Below are positions 1-9,470 of a stretch of DNA of 64,000 bases, one piece after another. Numbering within the stretch: position 1 is the first letter of the stretch; each line of letters opens with the position of its first letter. Below the pieces are notes generated by a model. It was not told the DNA's origin. It was given only the letters and a program-made list of their open reading frames with translations, and searched no databases. A program made the translations under genes and the position numbers. This DNA comes from Halobacillus halophilus DSM 2266 (GTDB lineage Bacteria > Bacillota > Bacilli > Bacillales > Halobacillaceae), in assembly GCF_000284515.1 (NCBI RefSeq), contig NC_017668.1:2418001-2482000 (forward strand), written 5' to 3'.

Positions 1-707
1 GCTACTTTAATCCGTTGCTTATGCCAATTCGAAGATCCCTTTTCCCTTCGGGAAATGATACGTTGAGCTTTTGCTAGTTTCTTTTCGGTCTTACGTAGGT
101 ATCGTGGGTTTTCATAGGTGGTGCCATTCGAGAGAACAGCGAAGTCTTTCAATCCGAGATCAATACCCACAGAGGAGTTGGTTTTAGGAAGTCTCTCGAC
201 TTTTGTATCAACAAGAATAGAAACAAAATGTTTACCTGAAGGATTCCGCCTAACAGTTGCGCTTAAAATACGCCCTTCTACTTCACGACTCTTAGCAAAC
301 AGCACCCAGCCTACCTTTGGTAGCTTCACTTTATTACCGACTATTCTGATATTGCCTTTGTTGTATTGAGCGGTATAAGATTGCTTTCTATTCTTTTTAG
401 ACTTGAACTTCGGTCTATTGTTAAGTTTCTTAAAAAAACGATCGAAAGAATCTGCAAGATTCCTCAACGAATTTTGCAGAGCTGTACTATCGACTTCTTT
501 TAACCATTGGAAATCTTGTTTGATTTGTGTAAGTTGTTTATTGCATTTTGCATAAGACAAACCTTTACCAGAACGTTTGTAAGCATTGTTCCACTCGGAG
601 AGGAAATGATTAAACACAAAACGTGAACATCCGATGGATTTAGCAATTAACGTTGTTTGTTCTTTACTAGGATAAATGCGAAATTTATAAGCTTTGTGCG
701 TCACCAT
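1..707 (-). CDS. tnpB: TnpB, IS200/IS605-type RNA-guided nuclease, C-terminus cut by window edge
   Basis: The frame runs from an ATG at 707 (GTG at 704 also possible) off the left edge, giving about 235 residues. The N-terminal stretch is the OrfB/TnpB helix-turn-helix region. A PKFKSKKNRKQSYT-type motif lies near residues 99-112, and GIDLGLKDFAV near 181 supplies the first RuvC catalytic aspartate (D183). The remaining RuvC residues, the zinc ribbon and the omega RNA would lie to the left of the window. TnpB proteins of this family are RNA-guided DNA endonucleases that help IS200/IS605 elements persist. A GGAGG precedes the start. No tnpA is visible upstream. Family assignment is firm; activity cannot be judged from a partial gene. 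Confidence 0.85.
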   Translation of the reverse strand, partial: MVTHKAYKFRIYPSKEQTTLIAKSIGCSRFVFNHFLSEWNNAYKRSGKGLSYAKCNKQLTQIKQDFQWLKEVDSTALQNSLRNLADSFDRFFKKLNNRPKFKSKKNRKQSYTAQYNKGNIRIVGNKVKLPKVGWVLFAKSREVEGRILSATVRRNPSGKHFVSILVDTKVERLPKTNSSVGIDLGLKDFAVLSNGTTYENPRYLRKTEKKLAKAQRIISRREKGSSNWHKQRIKV

Positions 708-778
708 TTCCACCTCCACACAGGAACTTACGTTCTCGTTTTAGTATAGCATATAGCCTTAAGAATAGAAAACGAAAA

Positions 779-798
779 CCTTCGCCTGAAGGCGAAGG
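779..798. repeat. Perfect hairpin upstream of tnpB
   Basis: CCTTCGCC and GGCGAAGG flank a four-base TGAA loop. It could be the element's end structure recognised by a TnpA transposase. A weak terminator role is less likely because no T tract follows on either strand. Confidence 0.6.
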
Positions 799-866
799 CA
801 TTCATCTCCCACTTACCACCGGTCTTCGACACAGTGCTTGAAGAGGGAGGCTTCTGCCGATAAATG

Positions 867-1817
867 CTAAAAAGAGCTTTTAAAAATTAAATACTGTTCA
901 ATTTCATGCAATAAATGAAAGAGACTGGCACGTGCTTCAAATTCTTCTCTCGTTTCGGGAAGCTCGTCCTCACGGAATTCCTCTTTCATATCGTTTAACT
1001 GCTGCAGAAATAGTACAGCCGTATTTCCAGGATGGACAGCCTCGGCTAGTTCGTCAAAGAAATCGGCAATTCTACCACCGTGTTTGGACGGAGGCGTAAT
1101 ACGATTTACCAGGGGTAGCATTCGCTGTAACAAATCAAATTGTTTTGTCCTCATGTGAAAATAATGATAATGGCGATTATGAATCCGTAAAAGATGATTT
1201 TCTACATCTCGAAAAGCGAGTGATGTAGCTTTCTCCAGGATCTCTTCCGTATCAGCCATTTCTTTTCCTGTCCAGGAATCCCTGCCTTCTCTTAAGTAGG
1301 TCGCAATCTCTTTAAGAATTACCCTGAAATTTTCTTCCACTCTTTTCTGATAATCCTCTAATTTATTTTCTAAACTCGGCATATATAAATTTAATAGGAG
1401 GGCCGTACCAATACCTACAATAATTAAAATGATTTCGTTCCAAATAATACTCCATCCAATATCACCGGAGATATACAAATGGAGAATAATAACCGAACTG
1501 GTGACGATCCCCTGTGTTAACTTTAACCTTACAGTCACCGGAATAAATGCAAAAAGCATCAAACCAATAGCAATTGGATTATAGCCAATGAGCAATTCAA
1601 AGAATATGTAGGAAAATCCCATAGCTATCAAGCAGGCAGAAAAGCGGTACCAGGAAGTTAGAAAAGAGCGCTTTCGGGTGATTTGGATACAGAGAATGGT
1701 TAATATTCCGGCTGAAACAAAGTTATCCAACTGAAGCAGCTGTGCAATCCAAATGGCGATTGGCGTGCCAAGCGCTGTTTTTATCGTACGATAGCCGATT
1801 TTCAAATCTTTTTTCAC
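867..1817 (-). CDS. yqjA: YqjA-like aromatic acid exporter family membrane protein (DUF939)
   Basis: The 316-residue protein has a hydrophobic N-terminal half with several membrane segments (about residues 15-150). A charged, helical C-terminal half with predicted coiled-coil character follows, rich in Glu and Arg. This is the arrangement of the ArAE/DUF939 family that includes B. subtilis YqjA. Members resemble half-size efflux proteins, but the substrate of YqjA is unknown, so I do not assign one. It sits next to brxB as in B. subtilis but is separated from it by a terminator hairpin, so it is probably transcribed on its own. Start ATG at 1817. Confidence 0.8.
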   Translation of the reverse strand: MKKDLKIGYRTIKTALGTPIAIWIAQLLQLDNFVSAGILTILCIQITRKRSFLTSWYRFSACLIAMGFSYIFFELLIGYNPIAIGLMLFAFIPVTVRLKLTQGIVTSSVIILHLYISGDIGWSIIWNEIILIIVGIGTALLLNLYMPSLENKLEDYQKRVEENFRVILKEIATYLREGRDSWTGKEMADTEEILEKATSLAFRDVENHLLRIHNRHYHYFHMRTKQFDLLQRMLPLVNRITPPSKHGGRIADFFDELAEAVHPGNTAVLFLQQLNDMKEEFREDELPETREEFEARASLFHLLHEIEQYLIFKSSF

Positions 1818-1843
1818 CTCGATACTTGTAATTTATATCAAAA

Positions 1844-1874
1844 AAGGGACCTTTGTAAGTACAAAGATCCCTTA
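1844..1874 (-). terminator. Rho-independent terminator after brxB
   Basis: An interrupted stem (AAGGGA and CTTTGTA arms, one mismatch, two-base loop) is followed on the minus strand by TTTTTT. It lies directly after the brxB stop. Confidence 0.75.
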
Positions 1875-1883
1875 AACGTATGA

Positions 1884-2315
1884 TTATACTTCTTCACAAT
1901 ACTCATCAAAGCTGCGTTGAAGCTTACCGATGACTTCCATTGGTTCAAAACCTTCGATATCATGACGTTCGACCATTGTCTGGATTTTTCCATCTTTTAA
2001 TAGTGCAAATGAAGGTGAGGATGGAGGGTAACCTTCAAAATATTCTCTTGCACGGTTGGTAGCTTCCCGGTCCTGACCTGCAAATACAGTAACCAGCTGG
2101 TCCGGCCTTTTATCATAGTGAATGGCATGAGCTGCTGCCGGACGAGCGATACCTCCAGCACAACCACAAACAGAATTAATCATAACTAGTGTTGTGCCTT
2201 CTTTATTTAAAGCTTCATCAACTTCTTCGGGTGTTGTTAATTCGCTGTAACCAGCTTGTCTGATCTCATCGCGCGCTTTCGTTACAACATCGTTCATGAA
2301 AATATTAAAATCCAT
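1884..2315 (-). CDS. brxB: Bacilliredoxin BrxB (YqiW), DUF1094 family
   Basis: This 143-residue protein has the family's CGC active-site motif at residues 50-52 within SVCGCAGG, followed by the conserved [14 protein letters not shown] stretch. Bacilliredoxins remove bacillithiol from mixed disulfides on proteins during thiol stress, using the first cysteine as the attacking residue. The length matches B. subtilis YqiW (about 145). It is monocistronic here, lying between two terminators, in the same position next to the bkd operon as in B. subtilis. The assignment is secure. Confidence 0.92.
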   Translation of the reverse strand: MDFNIFMNDVVTKARDEIRQAGYSELTTPEEVDEALNKEGTTLVMINSVCGCAGGIARPAAAHAIHYDKRPDQLVTVFAGQDREATNRAREYFEGYPPSSPSFALLKDGKIQTMVERHDIEGFEPMEVIGKLQRSFDEYCEEV

Positions 2316-2420
2316 GTAGCATGGCTCCTTTATTAAGTACTAGAGTCATTTTACCAAGATATTCATCGTCTTTCAATCCAATTGAGTTAACCCGATCAAA
2401 GGTTGTTCGGATATACGATA

Positions 2421-2456
2421 AAAGCTGCTCCCATATAAACACTTAGGAACAGCTTT
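2421..2456 (-). terminator. Terminator of the bkd operon
   Basis: An AAAGCTG-TCC stem with one mismatch and a 14-base loop precedes TTTTAT on the minus strand. It lies just beyond the bkdB stop at 2464. Confidence 0.65.
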
Positions 2457-2463
2457 CTTATTA

Positions 2464-3783
2464 TTAATAGACTGAAGTATTATCTTCAGACATTTTTTCT
2501 AGAATTTCCTTAACACGTGCCAGGAAATTACCTGCAACCAGTCCGTCCAATACCCTGTGGTCTAAGGAGAGACAGAGATTTACCATGTCACGAGCCCCGA
2601 ACATGCCATTCTGATATACAGGTCTTTTCACAATGGATTCCACCTGAAGAATAGCTGCCTGCGGATGGTTAATGACCCCCATAGATTGTACAGAACCAAA
2701 AGACCCCGTGTTATTGACGGTAAATGTGCCGCCTTCCATATCTTTAGAAGTCAACTTACCATCTCTTGCTTTAGCAGCTAAATCCGTAATATCTTTGGCA
2801 ATTCCTTTAATGCTCTTTTCATCAGCATCACGGATAACGGGTACAAATAGTTGATCTTCTTTAGCCACAGCAATATTTAAGTTAATGGCTTTTCGCTGGA
2901 TGATCTTGTCTCCGCCCCAAGTGCTGTTTAACTGTGGGTATTCTTTCAAAGCTTGCGCTACAGCTTTTACAAAGAAAGCAAAGTAGGTTAAGCTGAACCC
3001 TTCTTTTTCTTTAAATTGTTTTTTCTTTGCATTCCGAAGTTCCACCAGATTAGTAACATCTACTTCTACCATCATCCACGCATGTGGAATTTCAGTTTTA
3101 GATTTTACCATGTTTGCTGCAATCGCTTTACGAACACCGTTGACAGGGATTTCAATATCCCCCTCTGCTGCTTGTACATTGGAAGCGGCAGCAGCTGGTG
3201 CTTGTTTTTCAGAAGAAGCAGCGTCAGGTTGAACAGAAGGCTGTACATTTTCCTCTGTGTTTTTCTCGGCTTGTGGAATTTCTCCACTTTCAATAATTTT
3301 CTCAATGTCTTTACGCGTGATCCGGCCCCCGCGGCCTGATCCTTCAACTTGATTTAAATCAATGTCATGATCTTGAGCAAGAGTCATGACAGCAGGAGAG
3401 TAGCGCTTTTTATTTCCTTTATCCTGTTTAGGCTGCTCGGATTTTTGGGAAGTAGTTGTCTTCTTCTCTTCTTGTTTCTTTTCTTGCTTGACCGGCGCTT
3501 CTTCTACTTTAGATTCCTCCGGCTTTTCTCCAGAAGTTGAGCCTTCGACCTCTATGTGACACATTAAATCACCAACGGCCAGGGTCTCCCCTTCTTCCGC
3601 TACAAGTTCTTTTATTACCCCTGTGAAGGAAGATGGTACTTCTGCGTTCACTTTATCAGTCATAACTTCAGCTATTGGATCATATTTATTTACTTGATCA
3701 CCAGGCTCAACCAGCCATGTACTGATCGTACCTTCTGTGACACTTTCTCCAAGCTGAGGCATATTGATCTTTTCTACGCCCAC
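2464..3783 (-). CDS. bkdB: Branched-chain 2-oxoacid dehydrogenase E2 (lipoamide acyltransferase)
   Basis: E2 core of the branched-chain keto acid dehydrogenase. It moves the acyl group from lipoate to CoA, giving isobutyryl-, isovaleryl- and 2-methylbutyryl-CoA, the primers for branched fatty acids. Domains in order: lipoyl domain (about 1-80, lipoylated Lys44 in MTDKVNAEV); a long Lys/Glu/Gln-rich linker; peripheral subunit-binding domain (about 127-164, RYSPAVMTLA...GRGGRITRKDI); a second Ala/Pro linker; catalytic domain ending in DHRVLDG, with the active-site His near 409. The 439-residue length is normal. It is the last gene of the bkd operon, 16 bases after bkdAB. Confidence 0.95.
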   Translation of the reverse strand: MGVEKINMPQLGESVTEGTISTWLVEPGDQVNKYDPIAEVMTDKVNAEVPSSFTGVIKELVAEEGETLAVGDLMCHIEVEGSTSGEKPEESKVEEAPVKQEKKQEEKKTTTSQKSEQPKQDKGNKKRYSPAVMTLAQDHDIDLNQVEGSGRGGRITRKDIEKIIESGEIPQAEKNTEENVQPSVQPDAASSEKQAPAAAASNVQAAEGDIEIPVNGVRKAIAANMVKSKTEIPHAWMMVEVDVTNLVELRNAKKKQFKEKEGFSLTYFAFFVKAVAQALKEYPQLNSTWGGDKIIQRKAINLNIAVAKEDQLFVPVIRDADEKSIKGIAKDITDLAAKARDGKLTSKDMEGGTFTVNNTGSFGSVQSMGVINHPQAAILQVESIVKRPVYQNGMFGARDMVNLCLSLDHRVLDGLVAGNFLARVKEILEKMSEDNTSVY

Positions 3784-3799
3784 ACGAACTCCTCCTTAA

Positions 3800-4783
3800 T
3801 TAAAATTCAGCGAGATCCCGCATTGCTTTCTCGACTTTATCTGGATTCATCATGAAAAACTTTTCCATTGTCGGTGCATAAGGCATGGACGGAATGTCAG
3901 GACCCGCAAGACGCTGCACAGGTGCATCGAGATCAAATAAGCAATTCTCACTGATGATCGCTGATACTTCGGATATAATTCCGCCTTCTTTGTTATCCTC
4001 TGTAACTAAAAGCACCTTTCCTGTTTTGGAAGCAGCTTCCATAATACCTTGCTGATCCAATGGATAGACGGTTCTTAAATCAAGGATATGAGCGTCAATT
4101 CCTTCTTCCGCTAACTTTTCAGCGGCCTGCAGCGCAAAGTGCACACACAGACCGTACGTAATAACGGTAATATCTGAACCTTCTCTTTTCACATCCGCTT
4201 TTCCAATAGGTAGTGTATAATCCTCTTCAGGAACTTCTCCTTTAATCAAACGGTACGCTCGCTTGTGTTCAAAGAATAGAACAGGGTCATTATCACGGAT
4301 GGAAGCTTTCAACAGCCCTTTCACATCGTATGGAGTTGAAGGCATTACAATCTTTAACCCTGGCTGGTTTGCGAAAACAGCTTCCACAGATTGCGAATGA
4401 TAGAGAGCCCCGTGCACACCACCACCGTAAGGAGCACGAATCGTCATTGGCACACTCCAATCGTTATTAGAACGATACCGCGTTTTAGCAGCTTCGGAAA
4501 TAATCTGGTTCACGGCAGGCATGATAAAGTCAGCGAACTGCATTTCTGCTACCGGTCTCATTCCATACATAGCAGCCCCAATTCCAACACCCGCGATTGC
4601 AGATTCAGCGAGGGGTGTATCAAGAACACGATCTTCTCCAAACTCATCATAGAGTCCGTCTGTAGCACGGAAGACCCCGCCTCGCTTACCGACGTCCTCT
4701 CCAAGCACGAAAACTTTATCGTCCCGCTTCATTTCTTCTCTTAAAGCCTGCGTTACTGCCTGAATATAAGATATAACTGCCAT
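3800..4783 (-). CDS. bkdAB: Branched-chain 2-oxoacid dehydrogenase E1 beta
   Basis: The 327-residue transketolase-type subunit pairs with BkdAA in an alpha2beta2 E1. That enzyme uses thiamine diphosphate to decarboxylate the 2-oxoacids of Val, Leu and Ile. FVLGEDVGKRGGVFRAT near the N-terminus and the pyrimidine-binding fold with PAVNQIISEAAKTRYRS are typical of E1 beta, and the C-terminal transketolase_C domain follows (about 200-320). It is 15 bases downstream of bkdAA, consistent with stoichiometric co-expression. Confidence 0.95.
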   Translation of the reverse strand: MAVISYIQAVTQALREEMKRDDKVFVLGEDVGKRGGVFRATDGLYDEFGEDRVLDTPLAESAIAGVGIGAAMYGMRPVAEMQFADFIMPAVNQIISEAAKTRYRSNNDWSVPMTIRAPYGGGVHGALYHSQSVEAVFANQPGLKIVMPSTPYDVKGLLKASIRDNDPVLFFEHKRAYRLIKGEVPEEDYTLPIGKADVKREGSDITVITYGLCVHFALQAAEKLAEEGIDAHILDLRTVYPLDQQGIMEAASKTGKVLLVTEDNKEGGIISEVSAIISENCLFDLDAPVQRLAGPDIPSMPYAPTMEKFFMMNPDKVEKAMRDLAEF

Positions 4784-4798
4784 TTTTATTCCCCCTCC

Positions 4799-5800
4799 TT
4801 ACTCTTCATTCTCTTCATAGACGTACTTCATTGCCGATTCCGCTTCAGCATATGAGGCATTTTCAGCATAATCAGTTGCATCATTGACAATTTGATTAAT
4901 CTCTTCATTCATTTCGGTTTCTATCTCTTCCGTAAGTATGTTTTGTTCGCGTAAGTAATTCGCAAAAGTAACTATAGAATCTTTCTTTTTAGCTTCATCT
5001 ACTTCTTCCCGCTCCCTGTATGTGCGATCATCGTCATCACTTGAGTGAGGGGTCAGACGATAGGATACTGTTTCAATCAGGGTAGGGCCTTCGCCGTTTC
5101 TGCCACGGACTGCCGCAGCTTTAACTGCCTCATAAACGGCTAGAGGGTCATTCCCATCCACAGTAAAACCAGGCATACCATATCCGATGGCACGGTCAGA
5201 AACCTTTTCACAGGCAAGCTGTTTCGAGACAGGTACAGAGATGGCATATTTATTATTTTCTACCATAAAGATAACTGGGAGTTTATGAACGCCTGCAAAG
5301 TTTGCTCCTTCATGGAAATCACCCTGATTGGAGGAACCTTCTCCGAAAGTCACAAGTGATACAAAATCTTTCTTTTCCATCTTTCCAGCCAGGGCTATAC
5401 CTACTGCATGGGGTACTTGAGTCGTTACTGGAGATGAACCTGTTACAATTCTGTTTTTCTTCTGTCCGAAGTGACCTGGCATTTGACGTCCACCTGAATT
5501 CGGGTCCTCCGCTTTAGCAAAACCAGAAAGCATCAAATCCTGAGGTGTCATTCCAAAGGAAAGGACAACTCCCATGTCCCGGTAGTAAGGCAAAGCATAG
5601 TCTTTGGTTCGGTCAAGAGCATAGGAAGCACCTACTTGGGCAGCCTCCTGACCTTGACATGAAATAACAAATGGAATTTTACCTGCACGGTTCAATAGCC
5701 ACATTCTTTCGTCAATCTTTCTTGCCATAAGCATGGTTCGAAACAAATCTAAAACTTCTTCGTCACTAAGTCCTAATGATTTATGGCGGTTTTCAGCCAT
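4799..5800 (-). CDS. bkdAA: Branched-chain 2-oxoacid dehydrogenase E1 alpha
   Basis: The 333-residue thiamine diphosphate-binding subunit of E1. The cofactor motif runs from GEGSSNQGDFHEGANFA to the closing ENN near residues 154-184. The phosphorylation-loop equivalent RLTPHSSDDD (about 250-260) is conserved, as in bacterial BkdAA. It sits between lpdV and bkdAB, with 17-base gaps, in the middle of the bkd operon. The length and order match B. subtilis. Confidence 0.95.
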   Translation of the reverse strand: MAENRHKSLGLSDEEVLDLFRTMLMARKIDERMWLLNRAGKIPFVISCQGQEAAQVGASYALDRTKDYALPYYRDMGVVLSFGMTPQDLMLSGFAKAEDPNSGGRQMPGHFGQKKNRIVTGSSPVTTQVPHAVGIALAGKMEKKDFVSLVTFGEGSSNQGDFHEGANFAGVHKLPVIFMVENNKYAISVPVSKQLACEKVSDRAIGYGMPGFTVDGNDPLAVYEAVKAAAVRGRNGEGPTLIETVSYRLTPHSSDDDDRTYREREEVDEAKKKDSIVTFANYLREQNILTEEIETEMNEEINQIVNDATDYAENASYAEAESAMKYVYEENEE

Positions 5801-5817
5801 ATTTCCCCCTCCTTTTT

Positions 5818-7239
5818 TTATCCGTGGATTTGATTACCATCTACAGCCATAGCTGCTTCTCCAATTGCTTCCGCGAGCGTCGGATGCGGGTGAATACTCT
5901 CAGCAATTTCCCATGGAGTGGCATCCAGTACTTTCGCAAGACCTGCTTCAGAAATCATATCCGTTACATGCGGACCTACCATATGAACTCCTAAAAGATC
6001 GTCTGTATCTTTATCAGCGATGATTTTTACGAAACCATCGGTTTCTCCAAAAACAAGTGCTTTACCAATAGCCTGAAATGGAAATTTCCCAGTCTTTATA
6101 TTATAATTCTCATCTTTAGCCTGCTGTTCCGTCAAACCTACACTCGCTACTTCAGGATTTGAATAAATGCAAGTAGGCACATGATTATAGTTCATTGAGT
6201 GAGGGTTTTGGTTAGCCATATGTTCAACTGCTGTAATCCCTTCATGAGAAGCAACATGAGCCAGTTGCATACCCCCGATTACATCGCCAATCGCATAAAT
6301 ATGACTTTCTTTCGTCTGGTAATAGGAATTGGTCTGAATCACACCATTTTCAACTACAATATCTGTATTTTCCAGACCAATATTTTTAACGTTGGCCGAT
6401 CGTCCCACCGAGACAAGCATTCGATCAGCTTCATAAGTAATTGCTTCACCGTCTACTTCTGCCTGGATGGAAATGCCTTCCTCTTTATTAAGTGTATCCG
6501 GCATTACTTTGGCACTTGTTACAATATTAATTCCTTTTTTCTTCATTTGTTTTTGCATTTCTTTGACGACATCCTGGTCCTCTGTGGGTAAGATCTGAGA
6601 CATATACTCAAGTACAGTGACTTTGACTCCAAAATCTGAAAGCATGGAGGCCCATTCGATTCCTATGACTCCCCCGCCTACAATTACAATCGAAGATGGT
6701 AATTCTTCCATATAAAGTGCTTCATCTGAAGTCATTACCTGCTTTCCGTCCACTTCCAGCCCTGGTAGAGACTTAGGACTTGAACCGGTTGCTATTAAAA
6801 CATTTTTAGGAATTAACATTTCATTTTCTTCCCCATTATTCATTTCCACAGATATTGTTCCCGCTGTCGGAGAGAAAATGGAAGGGCCAAGAATTCTTCC
6901 AAGTCCTTCAAAAATATCAATTTTTCCTTTCTTCATTAAACCTTGCACACCATTATGTAGGGTGTCTACAATTGATTGTTTACGCTCTTGAACCTTAGTG
7001 AAATTAAGTGTTGGCTCTTGCACTGTCACACCAAAATCTTCCGCTTCCTTTGTCTGACGGAAAACCTCTGCACTTCTGAGTAAGGCTTTCGATGGAATGC
7101 ACCCCCGGTGAAGGCAAGTCCCTCCAAGTTCACGTTTCTCAACAATTGCTACTTTAAGTCCAAGCTTCGAAGCACGGATAGCTGCGACGTATCCGCCTGT
7201 TCCGCCCCCGAGAACGACTAAATCATATTCTTCAGCCAT
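5818..7239 (-). CDS. lpdV: Dihydrolipoyl dehydrogenase of the bkd complex (E3)
   Basis: FAD-dependent E3 that reoxidises the dihydrolipoyl groups on BkdB with NAD+. An N-terminal GGGTGGYVAA FAD loop is followed by the redox-active pair C42/C47 in GGTCLHRGCIPS. An NAD-binding GGGVIGIEWAS motif lies near residue 188, and the C-terminal HPHPTLAEA holds the catalytic histidine near 450. The length, 473, is usual. It is encoded within the bkd operon, so it is the LpdV-type isozyme rather than the PDH-linked one. It starts 14 bases after buk ends. Confidence 0.95.
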   Translation of the reverse strand: MAEEYDLVVLGGGTGGYVAAIRASKLGLKVAIVEKRELGGTCLHRGCIPSKALLRSAEVFRQTKEAEDFGVTVQEPTLNFTKVQERKQSIVDTLHNGVQGLMKKGKIDIFEGLGRILGPSIFSPTAGTISVEMNNGEENEMLIPKNVLIATGSSPKSLPGLEVDGKQVMTSDEALYMEELPSSIVIVGGGVIGIEWASMLSDFGVKVTVLEYMSQILPTEDQDVVKEMQKQMKKKGINIVTSAKVMPDTLNKEEGISIQAEVDGEAITYEADRMLVSVGRSANVKNIGLENTDIVVENGVIQTNSYYQTKESHIYAIGDVIGGMQLAHVASHEGITAVEHMANQNPHSMNYNHVPTCIYSNPEVASVGLTEQQAKDENYNIKTGKFPFQAIGKALVFGETDGFVKIIADKDTDDLLGVHMVGPHVTDMISEAGLAKVLDATPWEIAESIHPHPTLAEAIGEAAMAVDGNQIHG

Positions 7240-7253
7240 GTGGACTCTCCTTC

Positions 7254-8339
7254 CTATTCTATAAAATTAGGATACTGCTTTGGAACTTCTTCATGATTCA
7301 GTATTCGTAAAGTGCCTTCGTTTAAAGCCTCTAATTCATTCTCACCTGGATAGACAAGTACATCAGCAATCCAGTGGATTCGCTTTGATATTTCTTCCAC
7401 GAACGTTTTCCCGTAAGCAAGACCGCCAGTGAGGGCGATCGCATCTACTCTTCCTTCCAACGCCGCACTCATACTTCCTATTTCTTTAGCGATCTGGTAT
7501 GCCATCGCTTCATAAACCAGTTTAGCTTTCCGGTCACCATGCTGAACCATTTTTTCTACTTCTCTAGCATCATTTGTATCTAAGTAGGCCATTAACCCAC
7601 CTTGTCCTACCAACTTTTTCATGACTTCATCTCTGTAGTATTGCCCTGAAAAACAAAGAGATACAAGATCTCCCGCAGGAACCGTTCCTGCCCTCTCCGG
7701 TGAAAAAGGGCCATCGCCATGCAGACCATTATTAACATCAATAACACGTCCGTTGGCATGGGCGCCAACAGTAATGCCGCCCCCCATATGAGTAACGATT
7801 AAGCGGGTGTCTTTATAGGGGGTTTCCAAGTCTCTTGCAGCACGCCTGGCCACTGCCTTCTGGTTCAAAGCGTGAAAAATGCTTTTACGAGGAATTTCAG
7901 GAACCCCGGAAACTCTGGCTATATCCTGAAGCTCATCCACTACAACTGGATCAACAATATAAGCTCCAATATTTAGCCCCTTTGCTATTTCATTAGCTAT
8001 GATTCCGCCCAGATTGGAAGCATGTTCACCATTGTAGCCGTTTTTCAAATCCTCAAGCATAGCTTCATTGACTTCGTATGTGCCTCCTTCAATAGGCCGA
8101 AGCAGACCGCCTCTTCCACAAACAGCACTCAACTTACTGATATTAATTCCTTCTTGATCCAGTTCATTGAGAATGACCTGCTTCCTGAATTCGTACTGGT
8201 CAATAATTTTATTAAATTGATTGATTTCTTCCGGCTGATGCCTGATTGTCTTTTCAAAAATAGCATCTTCATCGTCAAAGACGCCGATCTTTGTTGATGT
8301 AGAGCCAGGATTAATGACTAGTATGCGATGATTTTGCAA
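7254..8339 (-). CDS. buk: Butyrate kinase / branched-chain fatty acid kinase
   Basis: A 361-residue member of the acetate/butyrate kinase (ASKHA) fold. The phosphate-binding [17 protein letters not shown] lies at the N-terminus, GGGI near residue 187 and GGLAYGK near 303. With Ptb it converts branched acyl-CoA to acyl phosphate and then to the free acid plus ATP, or the reverse. The gene lies between bcd and lpdV as in B. subtilis, so the physiological substrates are probably isobutyrate, isovalerate and 2-methylbutyrate. Confidence 0.93.
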   Translation of the reverse strand: MQNHRILVINPGSTSTKIGVFDDEDAIFEKTIRHQPEEINQFNKIIDQYEFRKQVILNELDQEGINISKLSAVCGRGGLLRPIEGGTYEVNEAMLEDLKNGYNGEHASNLGGIIANEIAKGLNIGAYIVDPVVVDELQDIARVSGVPEIPRKSIFHALNQKAVARRAARDLETPYKDTRLIVTHMGGGITVGAHANGRVIDVNNGLHGDGPFSPERAGTVPAGDLVSLCFSGQYYRDEVMKKLVGQGGLMAYLDTNDAREVEKMVQHGDRKAKLVYEAMAYQIAKEIGSMSAALEGRVDAIALTGGLAYGKTFVEEISKRIHWIADVLVYPGENELEALNEGTLRILNHEEVPKQYPNFIE

Positions 8340-8363
8340 TGTCTTCGACCTCCATACCCGTAC

Positions 8364-9458
8364 TTATTTCCTGCTTAAAATGTGGTGGCCGTTTTGAAGA
8401 AACTGGCTCCGAGAGCGACGCAGACGTTCAATGCGTTCTTCTGCCATGCGGTCCGCTGCTCTATAAGTAGGTATATTATCACGACGGGAAATTTCAAATA
8501 CGCGGGAGACATTGTCATAAATAGTTTCTACACGCTTCATAGCTCGCTCTTTATTATACCCGTGAAGTTCATCAGCTACATTGATCACTCCACCTGCATT
8601 GATGACGTAATCTGGTGTATAAACCACGCCTTTTTCGTGGAGAAGATCGCCATGGGAAGTATCTTTCAACTGATTATTGGCCGCTCCCGCAATGACTTTC
8701 GCCTTTAACTGCGGAATGGTTTCGTCATTAATGGTTGCACCCAGAGCACAAGGAGCATAGATATCACAGTCCACACCATATATATCGTCAGTCTCGACCG
8801 CTTCAGCACCGAATTCATCCACAGCCCGCTGAACAGCTTCCTTATTAATATCCGTGACGATTAAGTGGGCTCCCTCTTCATGCAAGTGACGGCAAAGGGT
8901 GAAAGCAACATTTCCTACGCCTTGTACGGCAACCGTTTTGCCTTCTAATGAATCGCTGCCGAAACCTTCTTTTGCGGCTGCTTTCATTCCTCTGTAAACA
9001 CCATAAGCTGTCACTGGAGAAGGGTTTCCTGAGGAGCCAAATGCTGGAGATATACCAGTTACGTAATCCGTTTCTTCATGAATTAAATCCATATCCTGAA
9101 CGGTTGTTCCTACGTCTTCAGCCGTAATGTATCGCCCATTCAAACCTTGAATAAAGCGGCCGAATGCCCGGAACATTTCTTCGTTCTTTTCTGTCTTAGG
9201 GTCTCCTATGATTACCGTTTTTCCTCCACCAAGGTTCAATCCAGCAGCTGCATTTTTATAAGTCATCCCTTTAGCTAAACGGAGAGCATCCTCAATTGCA
9301 TCTTCTTCAGAGGCGTAGGTCCACATACGTGTTCCACCAAGTGCCGGCCCTAGAGTAGTATCATGGATGGCAATAATAGCTTTCAAACCCGATTGTTCAT
9401 CTTGACAAAATAATAGTTGTTCATAATCGTATTCTTTCATGTAGTTAAAAATTTGCAT
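8364..9458 (-). CDS. bcd: Leucine dehydrogenase
   Basis: NAD+-dependent oxidative deaminase for Leu, Val and Ile that feeds 2-oxoacids to the Bkd complex. The start is taken as the ATG at 9458, eight bases after GGAGG. An in-frame TTG six bases earlier is less well placed. From this start (364 residues) the substrate- and cofactor-site lysines in MTYKNAAAG and LGGGKTV fall at 68 and 80, as in characterised Bacillus enzymes. A Rossmann motif QGVGNVAF lies in the C-terminal half. It lies between ptb and buk. Confidence 0.95.
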   Translation of the reverse strand: MQIFNYMKEYDYEQLLFCQDEQSGLKAIIAIHDTTLGPALGGTRMWTYASEEDAIEDALRLAKGMTYKNAAAGLNLGGGKTVIIGDPKTEKNEEMFRAFGRFIQGLNGRYITAEDVGTTVQDMDLIHEETDYVTGISPAFGSSGNPSPVTAYGVYRGMKAAAKEGFGSDSLEGKTVAVQGVGNVAFTLCRHLHEEGAHLIVTDINKEAVQRAVDEFGAEAVETDDIYGVDCDIYAPCALGATINDETIPQLKAKVIAGAANNQLKDTSHGDLLHEKGVVYTPDYVINAGGVINVADELHGYNKERAMKRVETIYDNVSRVFEISRRDNIPTYRAADRMAEERIERLRRSRSQFLQNGHHILSRK

Positions 9459-9470
9459 TTTCAATTCCTC

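Larger units (their letters stand above)
1..800 (-). mobile_element. IS200/IS605-family element, upstream end (partial)
   Basis: The tnpB gene is followed on its upstream side by about 90 non-coding bases that contain a perfect 8-bp hairpin with a TGAA loop at 779-798. IS200/IS605 elements use subterminal hairpins rather than inverted repeats as ends, so this hairpin is a reasonable candidate for the upstream end. The exact boundary is inferred; the other end is outside the window. Confidence 0.5.

Noticed and set aside
118-369. An 83-codon plus-strand frame
   Set aside because: It is antisense to the clearly coding tnpB and has no family signature.
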